Shown piece after piece: positions 20,012 through 31,126 of a stretch of DNA of 64,000 bases; positions within the stretch are counted from its first letter, which is position 1, and each line of letters opens with the position of its first letter. Location: contig CP051139.1 of NCBI GenBank assembly GCA_001592805.2, positions 4,712,001 through 4,776,000 on the forward strand. The letters are read 5' to 3'. The position numbers and the translations under genes were made by a program. Under the pieces are notes generated by a model that was given only the letters and a program-made list of their open reading frames with translations, ran no database searches and was not told the DNA's origin. Source of the DNA: Peltaster fructicola. Taxonomy: Eukaryota > Ascomycota > Dothideomycetes.

Positions 20012-22397
20012 TCACCGACGCCAGAACTGTCTCAAACCCACCTCTTCGTTCTCCTCTTCTGCTCCAACAGTCACTACATCCTCCGAATCACTTTCCAGAT
20101 CGCTGAAATCACGACGCTCAATGATAAGTGCATCGCTGGCACGACTGCTTGGCCTCTCTTCACTCGCTCGTGGGCTGGCACTACTGCCTCGCCGTCCTCT
20201 CGAGTCTAGTCGCAGTGCGAATGGTTCCAAATGTCTCACGGCAATATCAGGCTCTGCCTCAGCGATGAGCACAGGCGTCGTCAGCTTCGCGAGCTCCATC
20301 ACTGCGCTTTCTTCAGGCTCCTCCGGTGCTATGGCGTCCATCTCCATCTGTACGTCCGCGAAGGGTACTGCTTCGATGTCAATAACGCTGTCGTCGATCT
20401 TACCCAGCCACGTACGCAGAAAATGGCGTTTGAGCTTCGCCCAATATCCGAAGCCTGCGTCGTCGTCGGCGGTCCAGTCGTGAGTAGCTTTGCTGATCGT
20501 TCGTCGTGGTGAAAACCAACGGCTCAGAAGATTCCACTGCAGTCTGCGTATGAGCGTTCGAGGCTTGATATTGGGTGCTGGCCCTCGGTCAGTCCATAGG
20601 CGTGGATGGCGCTGTTCAGTCTCGTTGTAGAGCTGCTCGTATAGGCCTCGCTGATATATCGTTTGTCGCCTCGTCTGAAGAGACGATTTGATGCCGTACC
20701 ACAAGAACAGCACTGACGCCCGCGTCAGTCACACTCGAGACGTCATGCCATTGAGACTCACCAACTATCATGGTCAGGCCGGCGCCTAGGAAGTACCAAC
20801 CAACACTAATGGTGTTCTCCGTGAAGATGTCGACCTGCATGCTGAAGAAACCTACGACAAAGGTGAGAGGCAAGAAGATGAACGTGATCCAGCTCAGCCT
20901 CCACATAGACAAGCCCAGCTGTAGTGATTGTTTTGAGTCTCGAATGCCAACTGATTTGTACATAAGGTCGATGAGGTTGTTCGTAGGCTGCATGAGATCC
21001 TCCTGTATAGCATGAGCTAGCCTTTCAAACTCTCTGCCATTGCCGGTCAGCCATGGTTCTCTACGCTCTGTGTCCTCGCTCATCTCGGTCAGATGACCCT
21101 GCAATTCCGAGAGAATGTCCCTGTGTAGATACATCACTTTGTCAACCTTGAGCCACGCAGCTTGGTTGGTCCATAGCTCGGGTGCTCGAGACTCGTCTGT
21201 CGGATCTTCATAGATCTTGTCCTCGAGGAGCGCTACATGCTCCGAAGCATGACCTAGAAAGTCTTCCCAGACGCCTGCTAGTGCATGAAAGACGTCGCTC
21301 ATGATGATGTTAGAACACTCAGCCGCAAGCCTGGAATCGGTGCTTGCCTGCTGCTTTTTCAGATAGAAGGACAATCGACGCCACTTGTTTTCAAGCTCAG
21401 TTCTGGCGCCAATCAAGCAATCGTGATAATGCGTGGACGCGCTGTCCTCGAAGATGATGATGGTGCTTGAGTTGTCCAGTTTGTCGAACTCGACTCGCTT
21501 GTCCTTCCACTTGCTCGATATCTCTGCATTGCCATTGCCGCGCACGCCGGATCGTACATATGGCACTTTGAAGGTGTCGCTGGGCGAGACGTCGTTGACG
21601 GTGCCAAGGGAACGCTGCGCATAGACGGCAAATCGAGCCAGGGAGACCTCATGGCCGTGGTCCACACTGCTGCCTCTTGAAGCGTTGAGGAACAACACCT
21701 GAGCATCTGGAGATCCAGTGATGGGAACTGGTTGAGCACGAGGCCCTCTTGGAAGAGGCGTTTCCTTACAACGGATGTAGTCGACACCAATCGCAGTACG
21801 ACTGACGTTGCGCCAAGGATCGATTTGTACAGGCCAAGATCTGCCACTGGGATATGGTCTGCCATTCCTCATCTGCGGCTGCTCGTATCGGGTCCATTGC
21901 GTGAAGTCCTTCATGCCCACGAGATCGCTGTCATGATCGATGTTGAACATTTTGAACAGGAAGGCGTGCGCCCAGGTAGCATTCTGAACATGTATAACAC
22001 GCAGAGCCGCCTGGTTCACGTGCTGAGGATCATCGTAAAACGCTTTCAATTCCTCGAGATTGTCAAACTCCTGTGATGCTACAGCTAAGTGGGGATGGTT
22101 CTTGGTGCTTCGAGCGTCGGCACTCCGAGTATGGTCATTGCTGATATAGTCTACAAGCAGGACACGTCCGTTCTGGAAGCACTGGTGATCCCATTTCTTG
22201 AACCACTTTAAACCATAACCACGGCGGGACTTCCAGAAGCTGCTGCTCTGCTTGTCTTTGCGCTGGAAAGATGAGACAACTCGGCCAACGGTGGCAATGC
22301 TTGGCGTTGACCGCCGAGTTGCTGCTCGATCAGGTGAAAGAGTCGTAGGTTGTGGCTGAGGTTCGGCATGCTCTGTGGTGACCTTGACGTCTGACAT
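20012..22397 (-). CDS. CorA-like (MIT superfamily) two-helix membrane protein
   Basis: Two exons (20762-22397, 20012-20712) are joined by a 49-nt intron that splits the second membrane segment region. The product is about 778 residues. The first 450 residues form a cytosolic part with a Ser/Thr-rich start. A long helical region follows with HAIQEDLMQPTNNLIDLMYKS. The first membrane helix is LSWITFIFLPLTFVVGFFSM and the second is GWYFLGAGLTMIVVLFLWYG. This two-helix layout is that of CorA magnesium channels, but the loop reads GFFSMQVD rather than the invariant GMN. By family such fungal CorA-like proteins sit in the plasma or organelle membrane; transport is unproven. The 200-residue acidic and Ser-rich tail is specific to this protein. 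An alternative start lies at 22469. Confidence 0.75.
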
Positions 22398-22647
22398 GAA
22401 GAGACATTTGAAATTGACGGATGAATGATGCCCGATGGCGATGGATTTGCTACTTTCATACGCCTGCAAACCGTTTGAGCCCCAATGTTACAGTTGTACG
22501 GCAGCTGAAGGTGAAGAACCATTGTGTCTCACCTGGCCAATCAGATGGTGCCCCACGCTGCAACGGTTTTGAAGCCAGCTCATTCCAATCTGCGCTGGTA
22601 GGATCCGACACCATGCGTGTCAGTGTCCTCAAAGCTCGTTCCTCTGT

Positions 22648-23518
22648 TCAGTTCAGATCGTCATTGTCAGTGTAATCCACCGGTCTCAGGTCGTCCTGCC
22701 CATCTTCAACGAGCTGCGTTTTCTCCTGCTCCACACGTACCGACCACAGCGCCGAGCCTGCTGCCGTCGTTAACAGGAAGAACAAGCTCAGCACAGGGAT
22801 TAGTTGCAAGGTGATATGCACCGTTCCGAACCACATGTACTCGAACTTTCGCCTCTTCGTCTTGATGTACTGCGTCCGTTGTTTCTTCGAAAAGTCCAGC
22901 AGCTGGAAGTAGCGCCAGTTCAGCAGTGGTCCTGCACGATAGCCTGTAAGAACAATGAAGAGTGGGACACCCACGAACGGGATGAAGGTCAGCGGTAGAA
23001 ACAGCACGATCTCCACGATTTGGCGGAATGAGAAGGGTGCGAATGTTGCGCCCTTCTCGCGTGGTCCTAGGCGTTTGATCGGATCGCTCTCGTCGATGTC
23101 TTCAGATACGAGTCGTCGGCTCTTGACAAGGTGCTCATAGCCTTCGGCCACCATGACTGCATCAAAGATGTCGACCTGAATGTGATCGACCAGCAAGGCC
23201 TCGAACAGCAGCGCGACGAACAGGGAGCCTATCTCAAGGACGAAGAAAGTACCGTTCACCCATGCTGATCCTTGGAAGTGGAAAAGCTTGAGGAAGCCGA
23301 CGATTGGCAGGTATGCTACCGCGAACAGTAGTGCTAGAGTGCCTGATGCGAGAATTACGAGTGGTAGTAGTCGTCCTTTCAATACCGGCCAGAGGTACCG
23401 ATGGGTTGAGAAGTACCATATGCCTTTCAGTGGGTACATGAATGATGTGGTGAAGTTCGCTCGAGTCCATGACCTCGCGCGCTGGCGCATTGTGCTTTGA
23501 TTCTCCATGTTGTCTTGA
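22648..23518 (-). CDS. Lds/Rrt8-like outer-spore-wall family membrane protein
   Basis: The ATG at 23518 (MENQSTMRQRARSW) gives 289 residues. The frame stays open further upstream to 23628, but the shorter start fits the family better. Several hydrophobic segments are visible: LPLVILASGTLALLFAVAYL, FFVLEIGSLFVALLFEALLV, IVEIVLFLPLTFIPFVGVPL and LQLIPVLSLFFLLTTAAGSA. The motifs FIPFVGVP, LTGYRAGPLLNWRYF and the final LTTAAGSALW are shared by fungal EI24/CysZ-like proteins that include the lipid-droplet/outer-spore-wall proteins Lds1, Lds2 and Rrt8. The exact role in this organism is unknown. It is encoded just upstream of the CorA-like gene on the same strand, 250 bp apart. Confidence 0.7.
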
Positions 23519-23649
23519 GTATTGCGTACTCGAGTCGAGAGGTAAGAGTGTATGTCGCGAGGATGGCTCGTCTTCGTCTGTTTATCACGCTGTAAATGTA
23601 TAAGGTGTACACTGCTGCCTTGTCCCAAAGAACAATGCCACTTCAGCGC

Positions 23650-23987
23650 TTACGCAGCCATAGCCTGAAGGATCCGAAGAGCTACGCCGTCAATATCGTC
23701 GATAAGGTATATCCAGGCCTCGTTATCTGCGAATGATAGTGTGTGCAACGCCGTTATGCACGTCGAATGCACGATACCGAGCTCAGTATGCACGTCTTGG
23801 TATGATGCAAGTCGTGAAGAGCCGAGCGACAGGCTCTTTGCCGTCGCCGCATACACTTTCCCGATCGGGCTCAGCTCAGGACCACATGGCACTTGTGCTA
23901 TCTTCAGCGGGGCAGGTGAACAAGAGCACACTGCAGAACGAGGACGTCTACAGCGGCTCCATTGCCGATCTTATGTCTTGTAGGCAT
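23650..23987 (-). CDS. possible small multi-exon gene, not recognised
   Basis: On the minus strand, an ATG at 23987 opens a 27-codon frame (MPTRHKIGNGAAVDVLVLQC). A second frame running to a stop at 23650 reads GKVYAATAKSLSLGSS and ends in WIYLIDDIDGVALRILQAM. They could be joined by one short intron, with a second possible intron (donor GTATCG, acceptor GCAG) before the last segment. The overall pattern faintly recalls proteasome-assembly-chaperone-3 proteins, but I cannot support that firmly. It may be non-coding. Confidence 0.25.
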
Positions 23988-24176
23988 ACATCAGCCAATA
24001 TCTGAAGTTCGCAGAAGAGCTACATCGCTACAGGGCTTGGCAAGTTTCAAGGTAGGTGGTCGCTTTGTACCTAGCTTATCTGCTTTTCTCCCATGGTCAT
24101 ACAGCCCTGTCCTGTTCCAATCTCTCTATAGCCTCTTGTCATCTGTCATTGTACACCTCCACTACCACTAATCATC

Positions 24177-26366
24177 ATGGCACCAGCTTTGGACATCGTC
24201 TCTGACATCTTACCCATCAGGTCTTCCAAGCAGAACACTCAGCATCCATTTGCTCCTGTCTCCCGGGACGAGATCAAGAACACTGCTCACTTGATACGTT
24301 CACAATGGCCAGCAGATACGAAGATTCACTTCAAGCAGCTCACACTGTCAGAGCCAGCCAAAGTTGAGGCTGTGCCATACGTCGAAGCAGAAGTCAACAA
24401 CCAGGACCTGCCCTCCATCGATCGCAAGGTCTTTGTGACTTACTACATTTGCAACACAGTGGGTGAGGACCTTGACAGCTGTGGCCTTACTGACATCGTA
24501 CTAGGATAAGTACCACGAGGCTGTGGTCAACCTGTCGACCCAGATTGTCGAGTACAACCGACGCCTCGGACCAAACCTGCATGCACCTGGTGACGGCTCG
24601 GAGATCCTCGCCATTGAAGCTGCTGTAGCTAGTGACGAAGGTGTGCAGGCCGAATTGAAGAAACTCCAGCTTCCAGATGGCACTGCAGTCGTCGTCGATC
24701 CATGGATCTATGGGTCTGATGGTGTTAACGATGATGCACGCATGTGGCAGTGCTTTCTATACGCTCGTGGCAATGCGGATGATCCAGACTCGAACCACTA
24801 TGCTCTTCCACTACCAGTATCTCCGGTCGTCGACACAACGGTCATGAAGGTCATGCGAATCGATCACATGCCTACTGGTCGAGACAACACCATTGAGAGT
24901 GGTAAGCCGTGGACGCTGCCACCTCCCAACGAATATACTTCAGAGTATCAGAAGCTGCGGACTGACCTTAAGCCGTTGCATGTCTCGCAACCCGAGGGTA
25001 CAAGCTTCACAGTCAGCACTGTGGGTACATCCAGCGTGGTCAATTGGCAGAAATGGTCCTTCCGTGTTGGCTTCAACCAGCGCGAGGGTATGGTGCTATA
25101 CAACGTTCGATACGATGGTCGAAGTCTGTTTTACCGCCTCTCACTGTCCGACATGAACATTCCATATGCTGACCCTCGTCATCCTTTCCACAAGAAGTCT
25201 GCCTTCGATCTTGGAGACGCAGGTGCCGGAATTATGGCGAACGATCTCAGGCTTGGCTGCGACTGCCTGGGCTCTATTCACTATCTCAGCGCCGTCCTAG
25301 CAGACGACAACGGCGAGCCACTGGACATGCCGAACGTCGTATGCATTCACGAGCAGGACAGTGGCATCGGATGGAAGCACACTAACTACCGTACTGGAAG
25401 AGCAGCGATTGTCCGCAACAGGGAGCTAGTCCTGCAATCGATCATCACTGTCGCAAATTATGAATACATTTTGGCATTTGTTTTCAACCAGGCAGGCGAA
25501 GTCTCCTACGAGGCTCGTGCAACAGGAATCCTCAGTACACAACCCATTGACCAAGGGATCGATGTCCCATGGGGCACTGTCGTGCATCCAGGAGTCTTAG
25601 CGACACACCATCAGCACATCTTCTCTCTTCGTGTAGATCCGGCCATCGACGGGCACAAGAACAGACTGGTCTATACTGAGGCGCATCCAATGCCTCGAAG
25701 CGACTTCAACCCACACGGCACAGGCTACCAAAGTGTCGATACACTCATCGAGACATCTGGTGGCCACGATGTAGACTGGTCCGTCAACCGCACGTACAAG
25801 ATCCAGAATGCTGCAGTCCGCAATCCCATCAACGGCAGACCAGTGGCATACAAGATAATGGCACCACCGTTTCAGAAAATCGTTAGCGACAAAGACAGCT
25901 TCAATTACAAGCGAGCCGAGTTCTCGGATCGAGACATCTACGCTGTCAAACATCGTGATGGCGAGCTCTATGCTGGTGGTCTGTACACCAATCAGTCGAG
26001 AGGAGGACAGGGTGTGCGAAGCTGGGCAGATCGTAAAGAAAACATTGTCGATGAAGATCTTGTGCTCTACATTCAGTTCGGCATCAATCATGTAAGTGTG
26101 GTGGCACTCTGGACTAACGTTAGACTGACATCCTGCAGATACCACGGATTGAAGACTTTCCTGTTATGCCGTGCGAGATCCTCAGGGTGTCGTTGAAGCC
26201 TGTCAACTTCTTCGACAAGAACCCAGCTATCGATGTGCCACCATCAACGCAGACCTTTAACAATTCGACACTCCTTTCGGAGCAACATCACCAAGGTACA
26301 GCCACATTGACTGTCGATCAAGATGGTACCAACGGTACGAATGGCAGCGGCACAAGCTGTCACTGA
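24177..26366 (+). CDS. copper amine oxidase (topaquinone enzyme)
   Basis: The enzyme oxidises primary amines to aldehydes with release of hydrogen peroxide and ammonia. Three exons (24177-24458, 24505-26091, 26139-26366; introns 46 and 47 nt) give 698 residues, the usual size. The cofactor Tyr lies in VANYEYI (residue near 411), in the N-Y-D/E context required for topaquinone formation. The catalytic base Asp is in the segment DLGDAGAG (near 330). Copper ligands are the HxH of THHQHIFSLR (near 460) and the His at the second splice, which reads INHIPRIEDFPVMP. Fungal relatives are often peroxisomal, but this protein ends in SCH, with no PTS1-type tripeptide, and shows no signal peptide. Confidence 0.95.
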
Positions 26367-26489
26367 GCATGATGCATAGTGTATTCATCTTCTCGTATTG
26401 ACTAAATCAAAGGTATCTGCACTTTTGCCATGACTTCATCTCATGAGTGTTTGCATGTCGTCTCTTCCAGTCGGTCGCCACCGTTCTCA

Positions 26490-29406
26490 TCATGACAAAA
26501 CCTTCTCTCGCAGAAGTCCAAGGAACTGTGCGCCACTGACACCCTGATCTGCTCGATCTTCAACTAGCAACGTCTGCGCCCAGAGTCTCAAGCTAGGTTC
26601 ACCGTCCTCCCTGATCATGTACAACGGTGGTACAATGATGCTTCCACATCCAAGACTCTTGTGATCCTTGCTCTTGTCCACTACCGCGCGCACACGCTCA
26701 TTCATCTCAGTCTCAAGCACTGGAAGAGATGTCTTGCCTTGCTTGAGCTGGTTCTTGTCTGCAACGCCGAAAACATCTTGGATAAGTGCCGGCACTGCAT
26801 CTCGGCCGAGCCAGATGAATTGTGTCTGGCCATCGTCGATGAGGTACAGTCCATATGGTACGAGATTGCCCGATGTGAGGTTCAGTGCTGGAGGCATCAC
26901 GATCGCGCCGGTCTCAGGGTGTGGTAGTCCAGCTTCGTCCGGCATGTCGTGCAGTGAGTACAGGCGAGGATAGATGTACTGGATCAGCAGGGGAAGAGGT
27001 AGCGTGGAGAGCAAACACAGCGCAGCTGATCGCAGATCTGTTGGGATTTGAGCGGACTTTCGAAGACCAAGCTGTAGTATTGTCAGTGAGAGTCGGTATA
27101 GAGGAACGACCTCGACTTACGTTCTTCATGAGTCCGAGGAAGAGCATCGGCATCGCGCGCAGGTTGGACGGGAATTGCAGGCCACCACCACCCATGTTTC
27201 CACCACCAAGCTCTTTCTTATATGTTTGCAGCAGCTCAATCATCTTGGCCTGGACAGCATCCCGCGCTGCGTCCAGACCCGAGCTCAACGCACGCTCGAC
27301 GGCCTTGTGTGAGAAGTAGGCAGTGATCGCCTGCTGGTCCGCCGAAGAGTACACCTCTGCCAAGTTCTGCGTCGTCGGAATGCTGACCGTCAACACACGA
27401 ATACGTCTCTCGCCGTTACATGTGGTATGCAGCACACCAACTTGCAAGCAAACGAAGGCTTTCGTGACGGTCTCGTCGATCGAAATCTCCACAACGTAGG
27501 ACTGGTCTCGGGGCATCGAAGGGAATGCACAAAGGTCGGAAGATCGGTTGAAGAAGTTGCCGTAGAATGCGCTTGGTCGCAGACCAGTGGTTGTGCGCAC
27601 TCGGAGGACAGCCTCAAGACTGATTTCTGAACTGAGGTAGTCGCTGAACTCCGTTGCAAACTTGATGGCATCCTCCGTGCGTGCTGCATTCCAAGCTGGG
27701 TAGAAATAGGTCTGACCTCCAGTGTATCGTGGTAGGTTGCTCAGTGATGCAACGTCCTGGTATTGCGCTGAGAAGAGGAACATATCAATCGACACCTGCG
27801 TCTTGCTGCACTCTACAGCGAAGCTCTTGTAGAAAGCAGATTGTGTCTGAAGCAAGCCGCCCTCCTTAGCAGTCCCGAGCAATTTCTTGTCCTCTCGCAT
27901 ATCGAGCTTCGCGAAACCAACGTTCGGTAGGCTTGCTGAGAGTACAACGATCTTTCCACCAACATGGCCGATCAGCTTGTGACCAGCTCGTAATGCTGAG
28001 CCCATGGCGGAACTGTTGTTTTGGGTGTTGGCGAACATGCCCTGCAGCTTGTCCAGGAAGTTCTCGATGTTGTTGCGGCATTCTGACAGATTGACGAGGA
28101 GATCCTCCGGTGTGGGCAAGAATGGCTCTTCCAGGTCGCTGATGACGAGCATCTTCGCATCACCACTGCCTTCACTCTCGTCTCGAGGCATGCTGAAGTA
28201 GTGCAAGGAGCTGTCCACAGCCATAAAACCCAGACGTGTCCTCCTATCAGTGTTTGGTATCCGATCCAAGCTCTCCTTGATACATCTTGCAGCAGTCGCC
28301 AAGAGTCCACTCGTCACACCCGCATAGCTGACGTCGAAGAGAAACAGATAGATTAATGGTTGAGGAGCGCGAACCATGTATTCCTGAGGAGCCACGAACT
28401 CGTTGACAGCATAATTGAGTTCAGGTCTTTGCCATCTGTCCACACTCTGCTGCTTCACGCCGTCCCAGTCAAATGCTTGTGGCACGTCATTTGTCAAGTT
28501 GCACATGTTGCATCGCCATCTGTGCGAGTGGTCGAGGAAGCTTGCAAAAGGGTTGATATATGTCCTGCAACGCCGGCATCTTGCGATGACCTGATCATAT
28601 TGGACTGGTACGTCGTCTTCTGCATCGTGAAGTGCTGCGTATGGCTGGATGACAAGGGCGAAAGGCAGCTTCGACTTCTTGAGGAGGGATGCTGTTGTCG
28701 GCATTGCGTTGAGTGTCGATCGCACGTACTTAGGGCTGCAGTTTGCGTGTGGCGATGGTGTCACGGATGACTACATGCTGGTTAGTCTTGATCATGTTTG
28801 ACTGAGAATACTCACATTAGGTGGAAGTATGATAGGTGGTGGTGGCATGTCGAGCTCGCTGACATGAAACGGCTGCCCTTGCGCACCGATGTCTACTGGC
28901 ATCAATGGGTTGAGTCGCTGTGCAGGCATGCCACCAGGCTGTTGTGGTGGCGGTTGCGCTGCAGCTCCTCCACCAAAGCCCATTTGAGCAAAACCCTGAG
29001 TGACACCTTGCACACCCTGCTGGAGCATATTAGCCGCACCTTGCTGGTATGATGGTTGCTGCTCCGGTTGTGGAGGCTGATATCCGCCCTGCTGGCCACC
29101 ATATGCTGGCGCACCGTAAGCAGGTTGCGCTGCAGCTTGTTGGCCTGCGTCGTATGCTGGCTGGCCATATGCCGGCTGCTGCTGCTGCGTGGGATATCCA
29201 TATTGGCCTGCTGGCGCTGCTGGAGCTCCAGGCGCTGCTGCATACTGGCCGCCGGCGGTCTGTTGACCTCCTAATGCTGCGTTTGAACCGGCTCCGAACT
29301 CATATGCCTGGCCTGCGTATGCTCTCTTCTTCTTGCCAGCCGCTGGGACAGGCTGCTGTACTTGCTCATCATACTGCTGTCCATCTTCACCAGGCTGTGC
29401 AGCCAT
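26490..29406 (-). CDS. SEC24: Sec24, cargo-binding subunit of the COPII coat
   Basis: Three exons (28816-29406, 27121-28770, 26490-27071; introns 45 and 49 nt) give 940 residues. The first 200 residues are Gln/Pro/Ala/Gly-rich and disordered. A zinc finger follows (CRRCR, then CNMC, residues about 260-290), then the trunk domain starting [15 protein letters not shown]. Beta-sandwich and helical domains come after it, and a gelsolin-like end ([17 protein letters not shown]). Sec24 pairs with Sec23 in the inner coat and selects cargo at endoplasmic reticulum exit sites. The splice junctions restore the family motifs [18 protein letters not shown] and [17 protein letters not shown]. Confidence 0.97.
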
Positions 29407-31126
29407 CGTTGTGACTGGAGTCTGCTAGTTCTCTGTCTAGGTGTCGCTTCGAGATCTGTCGCAGCCAATGGAGGGGCGGTCTAAATAGTGTCGATTGTGT
29501 GCTGAGCTAGACCCTCATGTGAGATAGAGAAGCACGCTTGCACAACAGAAATGATGTTTGATGCCGTGCTGCAGGATCTTGCGTCTGTGCTGCAGAAACA
29601 CAGGATGGTCGAAGAAGATGCTCGGATCTCAGCCAGCTGTTGCCAAGTGTTTTTGTTGATCCCCGAGTTGTGACGTGAAATACGTGTCGGTTGTTCCGCT
29701 GAGAGGCCCGTGCATGCGAACTGCTTGTCTCATGTCCTAGGCAAGAGTGATAATGTATAGACACACCGCCGTGACAACTATCAAGGTCGTCAATGTATGT
29801 TTACCTGTGCTATGGAAAGCATGTACTCCCTCAAGGATGTAATCGTGCATGTCAAGGTCAGATCTCATGGTCATGAGCCATCTATCAATCACAGTTGTGA
29901 TTAATGTGCCAAAGCACAAAAACATATTGGATTAAAAGTGAGTGAGCATACTCTTGATGAGCCTTCAATTTCCAGTATGATACATGACGCTGGCACATCG
30001 AGCATGAGCTGATTCAATGCATCGATGCTTCCCACTCTCAATCTGCTGAGGCACCACAGGTTTCATTCACAAGTTGACGTTCATAACGCAAATATCGTAG
30101 AGGAGATATTCACGAGACAACAACCGCTCAACCACTACCCAGCTTCCTCAACGGCACGTATACTCATAGGCGAGTTCGGACATGGGATCTTCAGGACGAG
30201 CGCCTTGCTGCTCCTCTGGTTGCCGAGGCCGGATACCCAAGCAAATCGAAGCACGTTGATGGTCGCATTGTCTACCACTGTCATACGACGGGACAGGACG
30301 TGCTCGACCTCTACATCACGTGCGGCCTTCGAGTAGCAGCGTGTGGCAGGCTGTGGCATCTTGTTCCGGCTCAAGGTGTTCCATACTGAGCACTCGAGAG
30401 TATTCGTGGGCTTCTGAGTGACGAGAAGATTGACGTTTGGAGTCTCAGCATCTTCGTAAGAGCTGATGTGTGGCAGTGAGTGCATGTGGTCGACATACAG
30501 AAACGCAGAGATCTCGAAAGTCCTACTTGGCGAACGGCTTTTTGCTCGGATCGACGAAGCAATGGCAATAGCATCGGTACACAGTATCTTGGTCTTCCGC
30601 CTCAGGACTTCCTCGTTTAGTGTTCTGCAAGAGATCGATTCTACAATGAGCTTGATGCGTCCGGCGCCACGATGGTGATGTCGTTCACTGACAAGGAGAA
30701 ACGACCGTTTCGAATGGGCCACCATCGAGGATTGCTCAGGATGAAGTGTTGTCATTCTTGAAATTCGTGCATAGTATGCTGAGATGGGACGCGAGACAAC
30801 GGGCGACAGCTTCTGGCCGACTGAAGCGTCCGTGGCTACGACCTGAGTTGAGGCCGTAGGGTCTAGCAGGCTCTTCTATATGCGAGAGCAAGATTCCAGT
30901 GGTCGATGGCCTGCATCTCACATCTGATGAGTGGTCAGACATTTGCTGGCACAAAGCTTTGCTGCAAGCCTCGAGCAGATACGGGATCGCGAACAGCATC
31001 ATCTGCGATGTATGTAACGCTTGCATCTTCATGCATCTAACGTTTAAAGGATACTATATGCAAAGGGTATCGTCGTAAAATGCACCATGATTCGTCAAGT
31101 ACCACCTTTTAGCAAACCCAATGTCT
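29407..31126. other. gene-poor gap of 1.7 kb
   Basis: This lies between the starts or ends of SEC24 and CDC7. No gene is recognised. The longest open frame is 30135-30755 on the minus strand (206 codons from a true ATG), adjoined by a 98-codon frame at 30736-31032 on the same strand. Neither shows a domain or convincing intron borders. They could be a fast-evolving or decayed gene. Confidence 0.5.
30135..30755 (-). CDS. unrecognised open reading frame, 206 codons
   Basis: The frame starts MTTLHPEQSSM and contains basic stretches and three scattered Cys. It has no signal peptide, membrane span or family motif that I can see. It overlaps by 20 bp a second minus-strand frame (30736-31032). Its length is above what random sequence of this base composition would usually give, but that is its only support. 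Confidence 0.25.
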   Translation of the reverse strand: MTTLHPEQSSMVAHSKRSFLLVSERHHHRGAGRIKLIVESISCRTLNEEVLRRKTKILCTDAIAIASSIRAKSRSPSRTFEISAFLYVDHMHSLPHISSYEDAETPNVNLLVTQKPTNTLECSVWNTLSRNKMPQPATRCYSKAARDVEVEHVLSRRMTVVDNATINVLRFAWVSGLGNQRSSKALVLKIPCPNSPMSIRAVEEAG

